Virus record (IMG/VR): IMGVR_UViG_3300046323_000587
Location: 1-64,000 of that record
Length of the DNA: 64,000 bases
Reading direction: 5' to 3' (one strand)
From: a virus
A program made the translations under genes and the position numbers. A model generated the notes under the pieces. It was not told the origin of the DNA and searched no databases. It saw only the letters and a list, made by a program, of their open reading frames with translations. Positions 1-8,630 of this stretch are shown in pieces; position 1 is the first letter of the stretch, and every line of letters starts with the position of its first letter.

Positions 1-435
1 GGAACTCCAGTAACCAAGACGAAATTACGTTCATATACCAAAATGATAGGTAAGAATCACACTATTTTATCTCCTATCGATTATATCCAAATAGAAGTAG
101 ATTTTGAAGAAAATAAAAGCACTTTTGCCTGTATAATTCGCCTGAATAAACATAATATTGACTATTGTTTGAAAACTTTTTGTCACCCAAGTAACACTCT
201 TATTTTTTGTTCAGAACAAATTATTTTTCACCAAGATACTATTTTGAGTTTTGTAAAAAATGGTCTTTATCAAGACAACTATTGGACAATTAATTATGAA
301 AAAATGATTCCTCTATTGTGCGAAAAAGGGACTTTTATGCTCCAATCTTTAGCAGATGGAGGAAACCGTATTTTTTGGCGTATTTTTGCTCATCAAAGTG
401 ACAAAGAACGAATTTCACAAAATTTTAAACTTTAA
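1..435 (+). CDS. Partial hypothetical protein, 5' end outside window
   Basis: The frame is open from base 1, with the peptide GTPVTKTKLRSYTKM before the first ATG at 43, so the true start probably lies upstream and that ATG may be internal. The visible part is about 144 residues, soluble, with no signal peptide or membrane segment. I do not recognise the family. It ends 23 bases before the macro-domain gene and probably shares its transcript. Confidence 0.6.
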   Translation, partial: GTPVTKTKLRSYTKMIGKNHTILSPIDYIQIEVDFEENKSTFACIIRLNKHNIDYCLKTFCHPSNTLIFCSEQIIFHQDTILSFVKNGLYQDNYWTINYEKMIPLLCEKGTFMLQSLADGGNRIFWRIFAHQSDKERISQNFKL

Positions 436-458
436 CCAATTAATTAATAAATAAAATT

Positions 459-950
459 ATGATAAAATATAAAAAAAGTAATTTACTTGATGCTTTTATT
501 GCAAAAGAAGTAAACATCATAGGGCATCAGTGCAATTTTTGTTGCGGTCTTGGTGCTGGCGTAGCTAAAAAAATAGCTGAATTATTTCCTAAGATTGCTT
601 CAGAAGATTATTTATTTAGAAATAATGTTGAGAATTCTATTGGAAAAATATTATTTGTAGAAGTAAAAGAAAATATGTACATATATAACCTATACGCTCA
701 AATTAATACATATTATACTCAACAAGATACATTTGAAAAAAGACTTTCTTGGTTAAAAACTTGTTTAAAAGAAATGAAAAAAACACTTTCTTTTGATGAT
801 CGTATAGGATTTCCTTTAATGGCTTCTGGATTAGCAGCTAATCAAGAATTAAAAGGAAGTATGTCTGATTTGGATTATTTTAAATTATATATTCATTCTA
901 TTGTTGATGAAGTATTGGGTCAATATAATGTAACTATCTATTATTTATAA
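459..950 (+). CDS. Macro-domain protein (ADP-ribose binding)
   Basis: A 163-residue single-domain protein. The N-terminal HQCNFCCGLGAGVAKKI stretch (about residues 22-38) is the ADP-ribose-binding loop of macro domains, and IGFPLMASGLA (about 117-127) matches the second conserved phosphate-contacting loop. Macro domains of this size bind or hydrolyse ADP-ribose derivatives, including ADP-ribose-1''-phosphate made during tRNA splicing or repair, and they reverse ADP-ribosylation. In phages they can counter host defence. An RNA ligase lies elsewhere in the window (28691), so a role in RNA repair is possible but not shown. The ATG follows AAATT, the usual start context here. Confidence 0.85.
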   Translation: MIKYKKSNLLDAFIAKEVNIIGHQCNFCCGLGAGVAKKIAELFPKIASEDYLFRNNVENSIGKILFVEVKENMYIYNLYAQINTYYTQQDTFEKRLSWLKTCLKEMKKTLSFDDRIGFPLMASGLAANQELKGSMSDLDYFKLYIHSIVDEVLGQYNVTIYYL

Positions 951-962
951 TTTTTATTTATA

Positions 963-1253
963 ATAACACAAGAAAAATACTTAAATGCATAATTTATAAT
1001 TTATCAATACATAGAACAAGAGTCCAAGAATAGTATAATTGATTATAAAGGTTTTCTTCATTCTATAAAAGAAAGAGATGAAATATGTCAAGAACTCATA
1101 GAAAATGCAGGGTATATTTTTTATGACATGACTCTTATTGGACTTGGAGGCAGAAAAGATATGTATAATAGCATTAAAAAAGAATCTTTAGCACAAATAA
1201 TAAAAATCAACAATAAGTTAAAAAAGATAATAAAATCACTTTATGAACAATAA
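963..1253 (+). pseudogene. Disrupted ORF: apparent ATA start and one in-frame TAA
   Basis: This frame encodes about 95 codons but has no normal start. An ATA at 963 followed by ACA CAA GAA AAA sits where an ATG would be expected after the upstream stop. A TAA interrupts at 990; beyond it the frame is open to 1251 and contains MTLIGLGGRKDM. The next broken frame starts inside its end (1243), the usual overlapping arrangement here. Product unknown. It fits a decayed gene with G-to-A lesions (ATG to ATA, TGG to TAA), but no homolog is available to prove that. Confidence 0.45.
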
Positions 1254-1510
1254 ACATATTTTATTGTGACACAAAAAAATTTGAATTACTAATAAACAAG
1301 TTAATTAATAAAGAAGTAGAATCTGTTGAGATTCCTTCAATGATTATAGACGAATACGATAAATTATTTGATAAAGCTGGATTTAAATATACTCCTGAGC
1401 TAAGTGAATTTTATGGCTGGGACTTTTCATTTTATTATGAAAGAAATGAAGTAACTTATTGTTTTAGTGGAAGTACTTATTATGAAGGATATAATTTGTC
1501 TGTTAAATAA
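1243..1510 (+). pseudogene. Disrupted ORF with in-frame TGA and A7 frameshift
   Basis: An ATG overlaps the end of the previous frame. After eight codons comes TGA (1267), then a seven-A run (1273-1279) after which coding continues one base out of phase to the TAA at 1508, with peptides such as FYGWDFSFYYERNE. Both lesions are single-base in scale. Transcriptional slippage on the A-run could restore the second but not the TGA. Family unknown. Confidence 0.45.
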
Positions 1511-1525
1511 TTTTTACTAAATCAA

Positions 1526-1669
1526 ATGTCTCAACTAATTGAATCAACTGAATTACAAGAAGTGAGATCTATTTGGATTTTTATTAAACCTTTTTTAGGT
1601 AAAGATTTTGATGATATACTGCAACAATACTACAATTATCATCATTATGACGAATATAAGCTAATGTAA
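1526..1669 (+). CDS. Small hypothetical protein, 47 aa
   Basis: An intact ATG-to-TAA frame of 47 residues, rich in aromatic and charged residues, containing IWIFIKPFLGKDFDD. It sits between broken genes and could itself be a fragment, although start and stop are normal. No domain or membrane segment recognised. Confidence 0.4.
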   Translation: MSQLIESTELQEVRSIWIFIKPFLGKDFDDILQQYYNYHHYDEYKLM

Positions 1670-1683
1670 TATAAATTAAAATT

Positions 1684-2013
1684 ATGCAAAAATACTTGTT
1701 AGAAATTACAGGATTTGATTATGTAGAATAAGTACAAGAATTGTTAGAATATATTAAAGAAAATTATGATTTACTCAAACAATACAAAAAAATATCAAAT
1801 GTAAATATTTTAAATAACAACCCTACAAAAGTTAAATTAATAAAATCTAAACCACACTAACTTAAATTCTTTCTAAATGATATTGAATCAAAAATATTTG
1901 AGTATAACAAAAGAACTTACGATAGTTATGAACATCTTATTCAAGAAATCGAGCAAGATAGGATAGAGTAAATACTTACTAATGTTGAATCAGGTTATAC
2001 AAAAATTAAATAA
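1684..2013 (+). pseudogene. 109-codon frame interrupted by three TAA codons
   Basis: A normal ATG (AAAATTATG context) opens one frame that runs 109 codons to a double TAA at 2011. TAA occurs in phase at 1729, 1858 and 1969, after VE, PH and IE respectively. There is no frameshift. The protein would be charged and helical (QELLEYIKENYDLLKQY). Accumulating three nonsense codons and no indel is unusual for neutral decay. Alternatives are readthrough, or biased mutation of TGG, CAA, AAA or GAA codons. No homolog recognised. Confidence 0.5.
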
Positions 2014-2039
2014 TAAATTAAACCGTAAATAATTTGATT

Positions 2040-2369
2040 ATGGGATTTAAAGAATGGGCAAAAAATAAAGTATTTTATAGTACACATGCTGATCTAATAA
2101 AAAAAATTTGTCAAGACTGTTCTGTTACAGAAATAAATTCTTTATTTAATGAAAATCTTTCTACTATAAATAGAGTAAAATTAGAATACGAAAAATACGA
2201 AGATTGGAACTGTGGTTATAACCAACCTGTAGAGACTAGAATAGAAAAACAATTAGAAGGTTGGTTATATAAAGAAGACTATAAAAAAGACATCGATAAA
2301 TATCAAGATCCTAGTCTTTGGAATGAAATTCCTTTAAGATTTAAAGGTATTAAATTAAAACAAAAATAA
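2040..2369 (+). CDS. Hypothetical protein, 109 aa
   Basis: The start is placed at the ATG at 2040; a TTG two codons upstream is less likely because GATTATG is the usual start context here. The protein is soluble and charged, with GFKEWAKNK at the N-terminus and no recognised domain. It is separated by two bases from the next gene, so probably co-translated with it. Confidence 0.55.
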   Translation: MGFKEWAKNKVFYSTHADLIKKICQDCSVTEINSLFNENLSTINRVKLEYEKYEDWNCGYNQPVETRIEKQLEGWLYKEDYKKDIDKYQDPSLWNEIPLRFKGIKLKQK

Positions 2370-2371
2370 TT

Positions 2372-2746
2372 GTGACAAAAGAAGAAGCAAATAAATTACA
2401 ACAAGAATGTATTGATTATATTGAAAATCTTCGAATAAATGTTAAATGGAGACATCAAAGGTTTATTAGATATTGGTTAATGAGTTATACAAAAAAAGGT
2501 GAGTTAGATTCAGATAATTTAGTTCCTTCTTGGGAAGAAGAAGATGGTAGAAATATGCATTTAACTATTGGTTTTATGGTGGACGATACAAATTATGATT
2601 CCAATAAAAGACAAAACTACAATGGGCTGTATGTAACTATACAAAGGTATTCATTTAGAAGCTATGTTTGGGACAGAAAACTGGGATTTCTTATCAAATC
2701 ATTAGAACAATTTAAACATATTATTACAGCTATTATTAAAATATAA
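2372..2746 (+). CDS. Hypothetical protein, 124 aa (GTG start)
   Basis: It begins with GTG two bases after the previous stop; no ATG is available at that point. The product is soluble, with a basic Trp-rich patch (WRHQRFIRYWLM, about residues 26-37) and many aromatic residues. It is followed by other small genes of unknown role in the same direction. Not recognised. Confidence 0.5.
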   Translation: MTKEEANKLQQECIDYIENLRINVKWRHQRFIRYWLMSYTKKGELDSDNLVPSWEEEDGRNMHLTIGFMVDDTNYDSNKRQNYNGLYVTIQRYSFRSYVWDRKLGFLIKSLEQFKHIITAIIKI

Positions 2747-2757
2747 ATAAAAAATAT

Positions 2758-3108
2758 ATGTATTTTACTTTATCAGAAAAACAAAAAAATATCGTTGATG
2801 CTTTTATATCAACTACAGAAAAGAAGTTTTTTAGTGAATCATTAAATTGGTTGTTTAATAGAGATAAAAAAGAAATGATTGTTTCATTAGAAGATAAAAG
2901 TTTAATAGATCTTTATCAATATACGATTGATTACGATAAAAGAGGAATTTTTATTTGTGTAGAACACGGAAGTAAATTAAAGACAGGATTTAGTTTTGAT
3001 GTTACAATATTTGGTAAAATTGAGACAATGTCTTTTAGAGGATTTAAAAATAAAAAAGAAGTTTTAATTGCAGGAATTAAATATGTTATAGCAAATGATA
3101 ACAAATGA
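2758..3108 (+). CDS. Hypothetical protein, 116 aa
   Basis: Intact frame with ATG after AAATAT. The sequence alternates charged helical text and short hydrophobic strands (GIFICVEHG, KEVLIAGIKYVI). Its last 14 bases overlap the start of the next gene, implying coupled translation. No family recognised. Confidence 0.55.
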   Translation: MYFTLSEKQKNIVDAFISTTEKKFFSESLNWLFNRDKKEMIVSLEDKSLIDLYQYTIDYDKRGIFICVEHGSKLKTGFSFDVTIFGKIETMSFRGFKNKKEVLIAGIKYVIANDNK

Positions 3109-3508
3109 AAATTTAGATAAAGGTTATAAAGAATTTATAGAAATATTCAATACTTGGAAAAAAGTTGGTAAAACTGTTGCTCATATAAATAATGATGTAG
3201 ATTCTTTATTAAAATCTTGTGTAATTAAATATTCTGGTTTAAGTTGGAAAGATAAAAATATTTTAAAAAATACCTTAAAATTTGATGTGTATTTAGATTA
3301 TGAATCACTTTCTATAAGAGAAATTTCTGTAATATACTTAAATCGTCACACTTCTTTAATTTCTTTATATGAAGAAGTTAAAAACTATTTTAGTAAAATA
3401 AGTTTAATTCAATATAATAAAGAAGAGGTTGTTTTAGATACTACAACAAGTAATTCAAGTTGCTTAGAAATAAGTTTTGATTCAATAGAGTGTATTAAAT
3501 TTGAGTAA
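3095..3508 (+). CDS. Hypothetical protein, 137 aa
   Basis: The ATG lies inside the 3' end of the previous gene. The product is soluble and contains FIEIFNTWKKVGK near the N-terminus and a Cys near the C-terminus (SNSSCLEISF). I see no motif that identifies it. A 45-base A/T-rich gap separates it from the coiled-coil gene. Confidence 0.55.
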   Translation: MITNENLDKGYKEFIEIFNTWKKVGKTVAHINNDVDSLLKSCVIKYSGLSWKDKNILKNTLKFDVYLDYESLSIREISVIYLNRHTSLISLYEEVKNYFSKISLIQYNKEEVVLDTTTSNSSCLEISFDSIECIKFE

Positions 3509-3553
3509 GTAATTAAAGTGAATTAATTTTTAACCATTAAATAAATAATAATT

Positions 3554-3982
3554 ATGGAAAATGTAAATGTAAATGAAGTAGCAGCAAACAATAATGAGCA
3601 AAATCAAAATGGAGGAGAATTAGTAAAACAAACTAAGAAATTTGATACTAATATTCAAAAACTAATAGCTGTAATGGGAGGAAAAACTCTGGATAAGAAA
3701 GTATCTAATTCAGAAGTAGATGAACTTGTTACAGAACTTTTAGCAGAAAAAAGACAGCAAAATAAAAAAGTATTAAAAGAAGGGTTAAATAATTTATTAG
3801 ATCAAAAATCTAATTTAGATATTGAAATTACAAAGAAAAGAGCTGAATTTGATAAGCTAGTTGCTCAAAAATATAAAGAGTTTAACGAGTCTGCTGAGAA
3901 GTTGTTTAAATTAGTAGAAGATATGAATGCAATAGAACAAAGTTATAAAAATAATTTATCAGGTTTAAATAATAAAATTTAA
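3554..3982 (+). CDS. Coiled-coil protein, 142 aa
   Basis: After a low-complexity Asn/Gln-rich start (residues 1-20), residues about 75-125 show heptad-like spacing of Leu, Ile and Phe with many Lys and Glu, predicting a coiled coil. The protein is soluble, without a signal peptide. It is the last gene before a strong hairpin terminator at 3996, so it closes the first transcription unit. Function unknown; it could be structural or a scaffolding partner. Confidence 0.6.
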   Translation: MENVNVNEVAANNNEQNQNGGELVKQTKKFDTNIQKLIAVMGGKTLDKKVSNSEVDELVTELLAEKRQQNKKVLKEGLNNLLDQKSNLDIEITKKRAEFDKLVAQKYKEFNESAEKLFKLVEDMNAIEQSYKNNLSGLNNKI

Positions 3983-3995
3983 TAAATTTTAACTT

Positions 3996-4023
3996 AAAGA
4001 CTGTAGAAATACAGTCTTTTTTT
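3996..4023 (+). terminator. Rho-independent terminator
   Basis: Arms AAAGACTGT (3996-4004) and ACAGTCTTT (4011-4019) pair perfectly around a six-base loop and run into a T-tract ending at 4023. It follows the coiled-coil gene and precedes the first toxin-like cluster. Confidence 0.85.
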
Positions 4024-4035
4024 ATTTTATATACA

Positions 4036-4281
4036 ATGCTACCACAAGATATTGAAAAGAATTACGATAAAGATAGATTAAAATTAAGAGAAGAAAATAC
4101 TAGAAAGAAGTTAAAGGCTTTATCTATGGGTTATGAATATGTATTAAATGAGGGTTGGTATAATAATAAAGGAGAATTTCTTTGTAGAAATGGTAGTAAA
4201 TTAAACTTTAATATAACAGAATCAAATTATGCAAATTGGAGAAAACATAAAGAAGATAATATATTTAAAAGTCAAAACTAG
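4036..4281 (+). CDS. Hypothetical protein, 81 aa, upstream of a toxin-like gene
   Basis: A small charged, soluble protein with a helical N-terminal half (LREENTRKKLKAL). Its 3' end overlaps the next gene by 53 bases, since the ATG at 4229 lies inside it; that is a long overlap even for this window, so one of the two starts may be wrong. Unknown role. Confidence 0.5.
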   Translation: MLPQDIEKNYDKDRLKLREENTRKKLKALSMGYEYVLNEGWYNNKGEFLCRNGSKLNFNITESNYANWRKHKEDNIFKSQN

Positions 4282-5131
4282 TTTATTAATAATCTTTTTA
4301 TTGGTAAGCTTTTATGGTATTTATAGAGTTGTAGTGAATATTTTGCAACCAAATCAAACAGTAGTTAATTTCAATAATATATTAAATAAATTACAAAATA
4401 CTCAACAAATAACTGTTTATGAGAAAATGGTGTTTTGTGATTCAATACATAAAAATAATGCTTTATTAAAAAGTTATAAACAATATTGTGAGTCAGGAAG
4501 TGAATTTATACAATTTGATTCAGTTTATAAAACCATACACAATAATAATCAATGGACAGATAGTTTAACTGTCCAAAAAACTAGTTATCAATCAACAATT
4601 AATTTTAAACAGGCTTATCAAAAAGAAAATATTTATTTAAATGGTTTATTAGTTTGGAAAGAATTTAAAATTTTAAGCGAAAATTACATAATTAATTCTT
4701 TTCAAGATTCTTTTAAAACTATTATTAATAAAAAAGATTTATTTCATATTTATTTTGGTCATCTATATTTTAATGATGCCTCTGAAACTTTCATCAAAAA
4801 ACTAAACTCGACTCAATTTATTGAAACTGATTTTAATTATGAGTTAAAAAACATTCTCTTTGATTTAGATATGTTATTTAAAAGAATTAACAATCAAAAT
4901 TTATTGTATTTTACAAGTAATGTAGGAAAAGATTCAACTAATTTTAGACTATATTTTAAAATAGATTTAAAACACTATTTATTATTCTTTGATTACAAAT
5001 CTATTATAAAACAACTTCAAATTAAATCATTTCTTGAAATAAAACAAAGTAAAATAAATACATTTATACATCAGAATAATGTTGATAGCTGTTTATTAAA
5101 ACACAATGTAAAATTATACTATAAAAAATAA
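4229..5131 (+). CDS. Membrane-anchored HIxxxH protein, putative BECR-type nuclease toxin (copy 1)
   Basis: A 300-residue protein with a Lys-rich start, one hydrophobic segment (about residues 18-38), an extended middle and the motif FHIYFGH at about 171-177. The C-terminal half has alternating strands and ends in VKLYYKK. Seven other intact proteins here share this plan. The HIxxRH-like motif plus later strands resembles BECR/EndoU-fold RNase toxins (PBECR group); that assignment is inference from motif order. The anchor predicts N-in, C-out topology. It is followed after 12 bases by a 233-residue protein that would be its partner. Confidence 0.6.
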   Translation: MQIGENIKKIIYLKVKTSLLIIFLLVSFYGIYRVVVNILQPNQTVVNFNNILNKLQNTQQITVYEKMVFCDSIHKNNALLKSYKQYCESGSEFIQFDSVYKTIHNNNQWTDSLTVQKTSYQSTINFKQAYQKENIYLNGLLVWKEFKILSENYIINSFQDSFKTIINKKDLFHIYFGHLYFNDASETFIKKLNSTQFIETDFNYELKNILFDLDMLFKRINNQNLLYFTSNVGKDSTNFRLYFKIDLKHYLLFFDYKSIIKQLQIKSFLEIKQSKINTFIHQNNVDSCLLKHNVKLYYKK

Positions 5132-5143
5132 ACCAAATTTGAA

Positions 5144-5845
5144 ATGTTTTCTACAAAAATATATACAGAAATATCTTTGATTTCAAGTCAAACAGCAAAA
5201 TATTTGTATTCTAGTTATAATATTCCAGTAACTTATGAAGAAGATTGTCCGTATATTGTAATACTAGAAATAGATATAAAAACAAAAGAGTACAGATTTT
5301 TATCAAAAAAAGAAAATAATGGTAATTATTTAAGATACACCTTAAAACAAATTAAATTTCTATTAGAAACACCTAATATAGAAGTATGTTCTTCAATAGA
5401 AGCTCTAGCAGATATTTTCTTTAAATACGATAATAAATTATATAGTTTTAACTCTTATGACATACAAAGACAAAGAATGTCTAATAAATTATTACATTAT
5501 AGAGATAGAGCTAAACCTTTATGGAATTTATTTAATGAAGGCGAATATTATTTATTTGATTTCGTATTATCACCAGAAACTATCGAGAATCTTGTACTTG
5601 ATAACAGAACTAAATTAATCAATGAAAAGTATTCTTTATCTCAGCAATATAAATCAATAGCTATTCCTGATTACATTGTTTCTCAAAAGCAATATGATTT
5701 TGTAATTGATTTATACAATAAAAACGGCTGGATTATTCAATATATTGATATAATGAATAATAGTGAAAATTGTTATATATCAAGTAATTTTTTAGATAAG
5801 TATTGTTTAGTTAAAGGTACAGACAAAATAATTAAAATTAAATAA
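5144..5845 (+). CDS. Putative partner (immunity-like) of toxin-like copy 1, 233 aa
   Basis: A soluble protein without signal peptide, 12 bases downstream of the first HIxxxH gene. It is about twice the length of the partner proteins elsewhere. The two halves each contain a short strand-helix pattern (YIVILEIDIKTKEYRFL; DYIVSQKQYDFVIDL), suggesting but not proving two domains. It has no clear similarity to the partner families of other toxins, as expected for subtype-specific immunity. The function is inferred from position only. Confidence 0.45.
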   Translation: MFSTKIYTEISLISSQTAKYLYSSYNIPVTYEEDCPYIVILEIDIKTKEYRFLSKKENNGNYLRYTLKQIKFLLETPNIEVCSSIEALADIFFKYDNKLYSFNSYDIQRQRMSNKLLHYRDRAKPLWNLFNEGEYYLFDFVLSPETIENLVLDNRTKLINEKYSLSQQYKSIAIPDYIVSQKQYDFVIDLYNKNGWIIQYIDIMNNSENCYISSNFLDKYCLVKGTDKIIKIK

Positions 5846-5871
5846 ACTTAGTATAACTATAAAAAAAATTT

Positions 5872-6825
5872 ATGTTAGATACAATAAAAAAAGCAAATTC
5901 AAATAAAGTAAAGTTAGGTTTCGATAATAAATTATATAAAGTAAGTTCTCTATTAATAGTTATAACTATTTTATTAGCTTTAATATATTCTTATTTTATT
6001 ATTAAATCTGAAATTCCAGTTACACCCAAATACGAAGAGCAATTACTTCACAAACTTCAAAGTAAAGACGGAAATCTATCAAAAGAAGAAGTTCAAGTGT
6101 TATTAAATACTTATGGAAAATACAAGATACTTCAGATGCTTTTCACACAAGAGTTTATCGAAGAAAGTTATACTTATGAAGAATTTTTATTAGATTACAA
6201 AGAATTAAAAGATAAACCTATATTTAAAATAGCTTTGTTGTATGAAAAAATTAATTTAAATAAAAGTAGTAATAAAATTATTTTAAATCAATTATACAAT
6301 GAAAATAAAAGAAGAATAAATAAATCAAAACAAAAAAAGGAGTTAATAATTATAACTACTTGTTTAAAATATGTTTTATACAAAGAAATAATAAAAAATT
6401 TTAGGTCTGAACACATTTTTTACATAAAAGATATAAAAATAACTTTAAGTTTATTAAACTTCTTTCATATTTGGATTGGTCACGGTATAGATTATAAAAA
6501 AGATTTTAATATAATTATAGAAGAGCAAACTCTTACAAAAGTACCTGAGTTTAATTACTCTTCTCACAATTTAATATTAGATTTAGATTTTTTATTTTCT
6601 AAAGTAAATAGTTTAGATTTAGATATAAATAACGATTTAAATAAACATAATAAACTATATTTTAAATTTTGTAATTTAGATTATGTTATATCTTTACATA
6701 AAAATAAAGAAAAAGATTTTAATATTACTACAATGTATATAGAAAGCAATGATTATTTAATCAAGAATTTTAATGCATTTATCAGTGTAAACCATCAAAC
6801 AATATATTTTTATGGAAAAAAATAA
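5872..6825 (+). CDS. Membrane-anchored HIxxxH protein, putative nuclease toxin (copy 2)
   Basis: A 317-residue protein: Lys-rich N-terminus, transmembrane segment at about 22-44, a conserved stalk (YEEQLLHKLQ, KYKILQMLFTQEF), then FHIWIGH at about 198-204, and a C-terminal strand region ending IYFYGKK. It is closely similar to copy 3 (8631) across the anchor and stalk and diverges more in the C-terminal domain, a pattern typical of polymorphic toxins. The next gene starts 14 bases before its end, so toxin and partner are translationally coupled. The nuclease assignment rests on the shared motif only. Confidence 0.62.
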   Translation: MLDTIKKANSNKVKLGFDNKLYKVSSLLIVITILLALIYSYFIIKSEIPVTPKYEEQLLHKLQSKDGNLSKEEVQVLLNTYGKYKILQMLFTQEFIEESYTYEEFLLDYKELKDKPIFKIALLYEKINLNKSSNKIILNQLYNENKRRINKSKQKKELIIITTCLKYVLYKEIIKNFRSEHIFYIKDIKITLSLLNFFHIWIGHGIDYKKDFNIIIEEQTLTKVPEFNYSSHNLILDLDFLFSKVNSLDLDINNDLNKHNKLYFKFCNLDYVISLHKNKEKDFNITTMYIESNDYLIKNFNAFISVNHQTIYFYGKK

Positions 6826-7231
6826 TAATTTTTATTTCTATTTTAAAGATTTTTTAAATAGAAATAAAATTTTAAATCTTTTAAAAGAAGAGAAAGTATT
6901 ATTAGAAGAAGATGAAGTTATCACAAATTGTAAAATAGAGAGTCTTGTTTTTTCTTTTAACACCATTAAAGAAAATAATACAAAATTTGGTAATGATATA
7001 CTAATAGAACAAGAAAATACAATAATAAATGTTGTAAAAGTATTAAAAAATATAAAAAATTTTACATATTTTAAGGATAGAATTGACATTTATCAACTAC
7101 CCAATGTGTTAAAATTTATTTCCAAATTTATCCTTACTAGCAAAGAATTAATAATAATAAAAAATCTTGATACTGAAGAAGAGTATTTAATAACTGAAAC
7201 AACAATTATAAATTGCCATAAATATTTATAA
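6812..7231 (+). CDS. Partner family A, member 1 (immunity-like), 139 aa
   Basis: The first of four tandem proteins after toxin-like copy 2. Hallmarks of the family are an N-terminal FYFYF-type strand, a central FTYF segment and a C-terminal block SKELIIIKNL followed by EEYLITE and a terminal Cys-containing tail. Soluble, no signal peptide. It overlaps the toxin-like gene by 14 bases. Immunity is inferred from gene order, size and multiplication. Confidence 0.6.
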   Translation: MEKNNNFYFYFKDFLNRNKILNLLKEEKVLLEEDEVITNCKIESLVFSFNTIKENNTKFGNDILIEQENTIINVVKVLKNIKNFTYFKDRIDIYQLPNVLKFISKFILTSKELIIIKNLDTEEEYLITETTIINCHKYL

Positions 7232-7232
7232 A

Positions 7233-7670
7233 ATGATAGACTTAAAAAATAGTTCTTTTTATTTTTCTTTTGTAGATATTATAGATAGAAATAGAATATT
7301 AAACATAGTAAAAAAGAATAATATTTTTATTTACTCTGACTACTTAATATTAAATCGCAACATACCTTATTTAATTTATTCAAATAATTATATTTCAGAT
7401 AAAACTACATTTTACGATAAAAAATATTATGTATTTGAAAATGAGTCTACTTTTTTTAATACAATTAAAATAATAAAAACATTAAAATCTTTCACTTATT
7501 TACAAATACCTGACAATTTTTTTGAATGTTTTGATTTAAGTAGACTTTTAACTAAATTTGTTTTTAATAGCAAAGAATTGATAGTAATTAAAGATCTTGA
7601 CACGAATGCAGAATATATTGTAACAGAAAAAACAACTATAAATTGTACTAGTTTTTTTATAAAATGTTAG
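7233..7670 (+). CDS. Partner family A, member 2, 145 aa
   Basis: It starts one base after member 1 and carries the same blocks: FYFSF near the start, SFTYL in the middle and SKELIVIKDL with AEYIVTEK at the C-terminus. Sequence between the blocks has diverged strongly from its neighbours, which suggests duplication followed by diversification. Overlaps member 3 by seven bases. Confidence 0.6.
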   Translation: MIDLKNSSFYFSFVDIIDRNRILNIVKKNNIFIYSDYLILNRNIPYLIYSNNYISDKTTFYDKKYYVFENESTFFNTIKIIKTLKSFTYLQIPDNFFECFDLSRLLTKFVFNSKELIVIKDLDTNAEYIVTEKTTINCTSFFIKC

Positions 7671-8119
7671 ACTTAAAAAATAACTATTTTTATTTTTGTA
7701 TAAGAGATATAGAAAAAAATCAAGAACTTATAGAAAAAATAATGCTTAGACATAATTACACAGAACATTGGTTTTCTATTAATACAGAAGTATTTAAGAT
7801 AAATAACAAAACTAAAACAATCTCTGGTAATGGAAGTTCAACTTACTGTAATTATATATTAATAGAAAATCCTGCTGTATTAGACAATATATTAGATGTT
7901 TTAAATAAAGTAAATACTTTTGAATATCTTAAAGAAACTTATCCAAGAGAAGAACGTTATATACATAATAGTTTAACTACAGTTAATATGTTAGCTAGGT
8001 TTTTAATTAATTCAAAAGAATTAATCATTATTAAAGACCTAAAAACATTGAATGAATACATAGTAACAGAAAATAGAGTAATAGATTGCAATAAATATTT
8101 AACCACATTATCTAATTAA
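7664..8119 (+). CDS. Partner family A, member 3, 151 aa
   Basis: Third tandem copy, overlapping member 2. It shares FYFCI, a TFEYLKET segment and SKELIIIKDL with NEYIVTE. The Trp-containing HWFSINTE stretch is closer to members 9598 and 10498, which follow toxin-like copy 3, than to its own neighbours. Partner sets of copies 2 and 3 therefore share ancestry or exchange members. Confidence 0.6.
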   Translation: MLDLKNNYFYFCIRDIEKNQELIEKIMLRHNYTEHWFSINTEVFKINNKTKTISGNGSSTYCNYILIENPAVLDNILDVLNKVNTFEYLKETYPREERYIHNSLTTVNMLARFLINSKELIIIKDLKTLNEYIVTENRVIDCNKYLTTLSN

Positions 8120-8124
8120 ATAAA

Positions 8125-8607
8125 ATGATAGACTATCCCACAAACAATAAATTAAATTTTGTATTAAGCACTTCTATTGATTTAGAAGAATTAGTTAATT
8201 TATTTGAATTAAATAAAGTAAAAATTCATTATAGACTTAAACACAACACTATATACAGATTAGTATTACTGAAAGAAGAAATTATATTAGATGTACCTAA
8301 CAGTAATATTTATTATACTATTACCAATATTAACACTTTTGTAAATTACTTTTCTGCAATAAAAGATACTGATACAACAACACCTATGTATATTATGAAT
8401 GGTGATGACGGTACAGGTGATTCAGAAATAGGTAAATTTCATTTTGATAAAGAACCAGAAGAAGAGGATTTTCCACAAACAAAAGCTTATATTAGTAAGT
8501 TTCTTTATGATGCAGTAGAGTTAATTATATTATCTGATGAACGGTTTAATTGGACATTGATAACAGAAAAAAGCATTGAAAATATAACTCTTACAGATGT
8601 AGAATAA
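8125..8607 (+). CDS. Partner family A, divergent member 4, 160 aa
   Basis: Fourth gene after toxin-like copy 2, five bases downstream of member 3. The C-terminal block is recognisable but altered (AVELIILSDE, TLITEK), and an acidic insertion (DGDDGTGDSE-like, residues about 92-112) is unique. Either a diverged family A member or an unrelated gene with chance resemblance; the position favours the first. Confidence 0.5.
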   Translation: MIDYPTNNKLNFVLSTSIDLEELVNLFELNKVKIHYRLKHNTIYRLVLLKEEIILDVPNSNIYYTITNINTFVNYFSAIKDTDTTTPMYIMNGDDGTGDSEIGKFHFDKEPEEEDFPQTKAYISKFLYDAVELIILSDERFNWTLITEKSIENITLTDVE

Positions 8608-8630
8608 TTAAACATTTAAATTTTACAATT

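Noticed and set aside
6838-7089. Reverse-strand open frame of 83 codons
   Set aside because: It lies entirely within an intact partner gene on the + strand, has low-complexity Phe/Ser text and no start context; a shadow frame.
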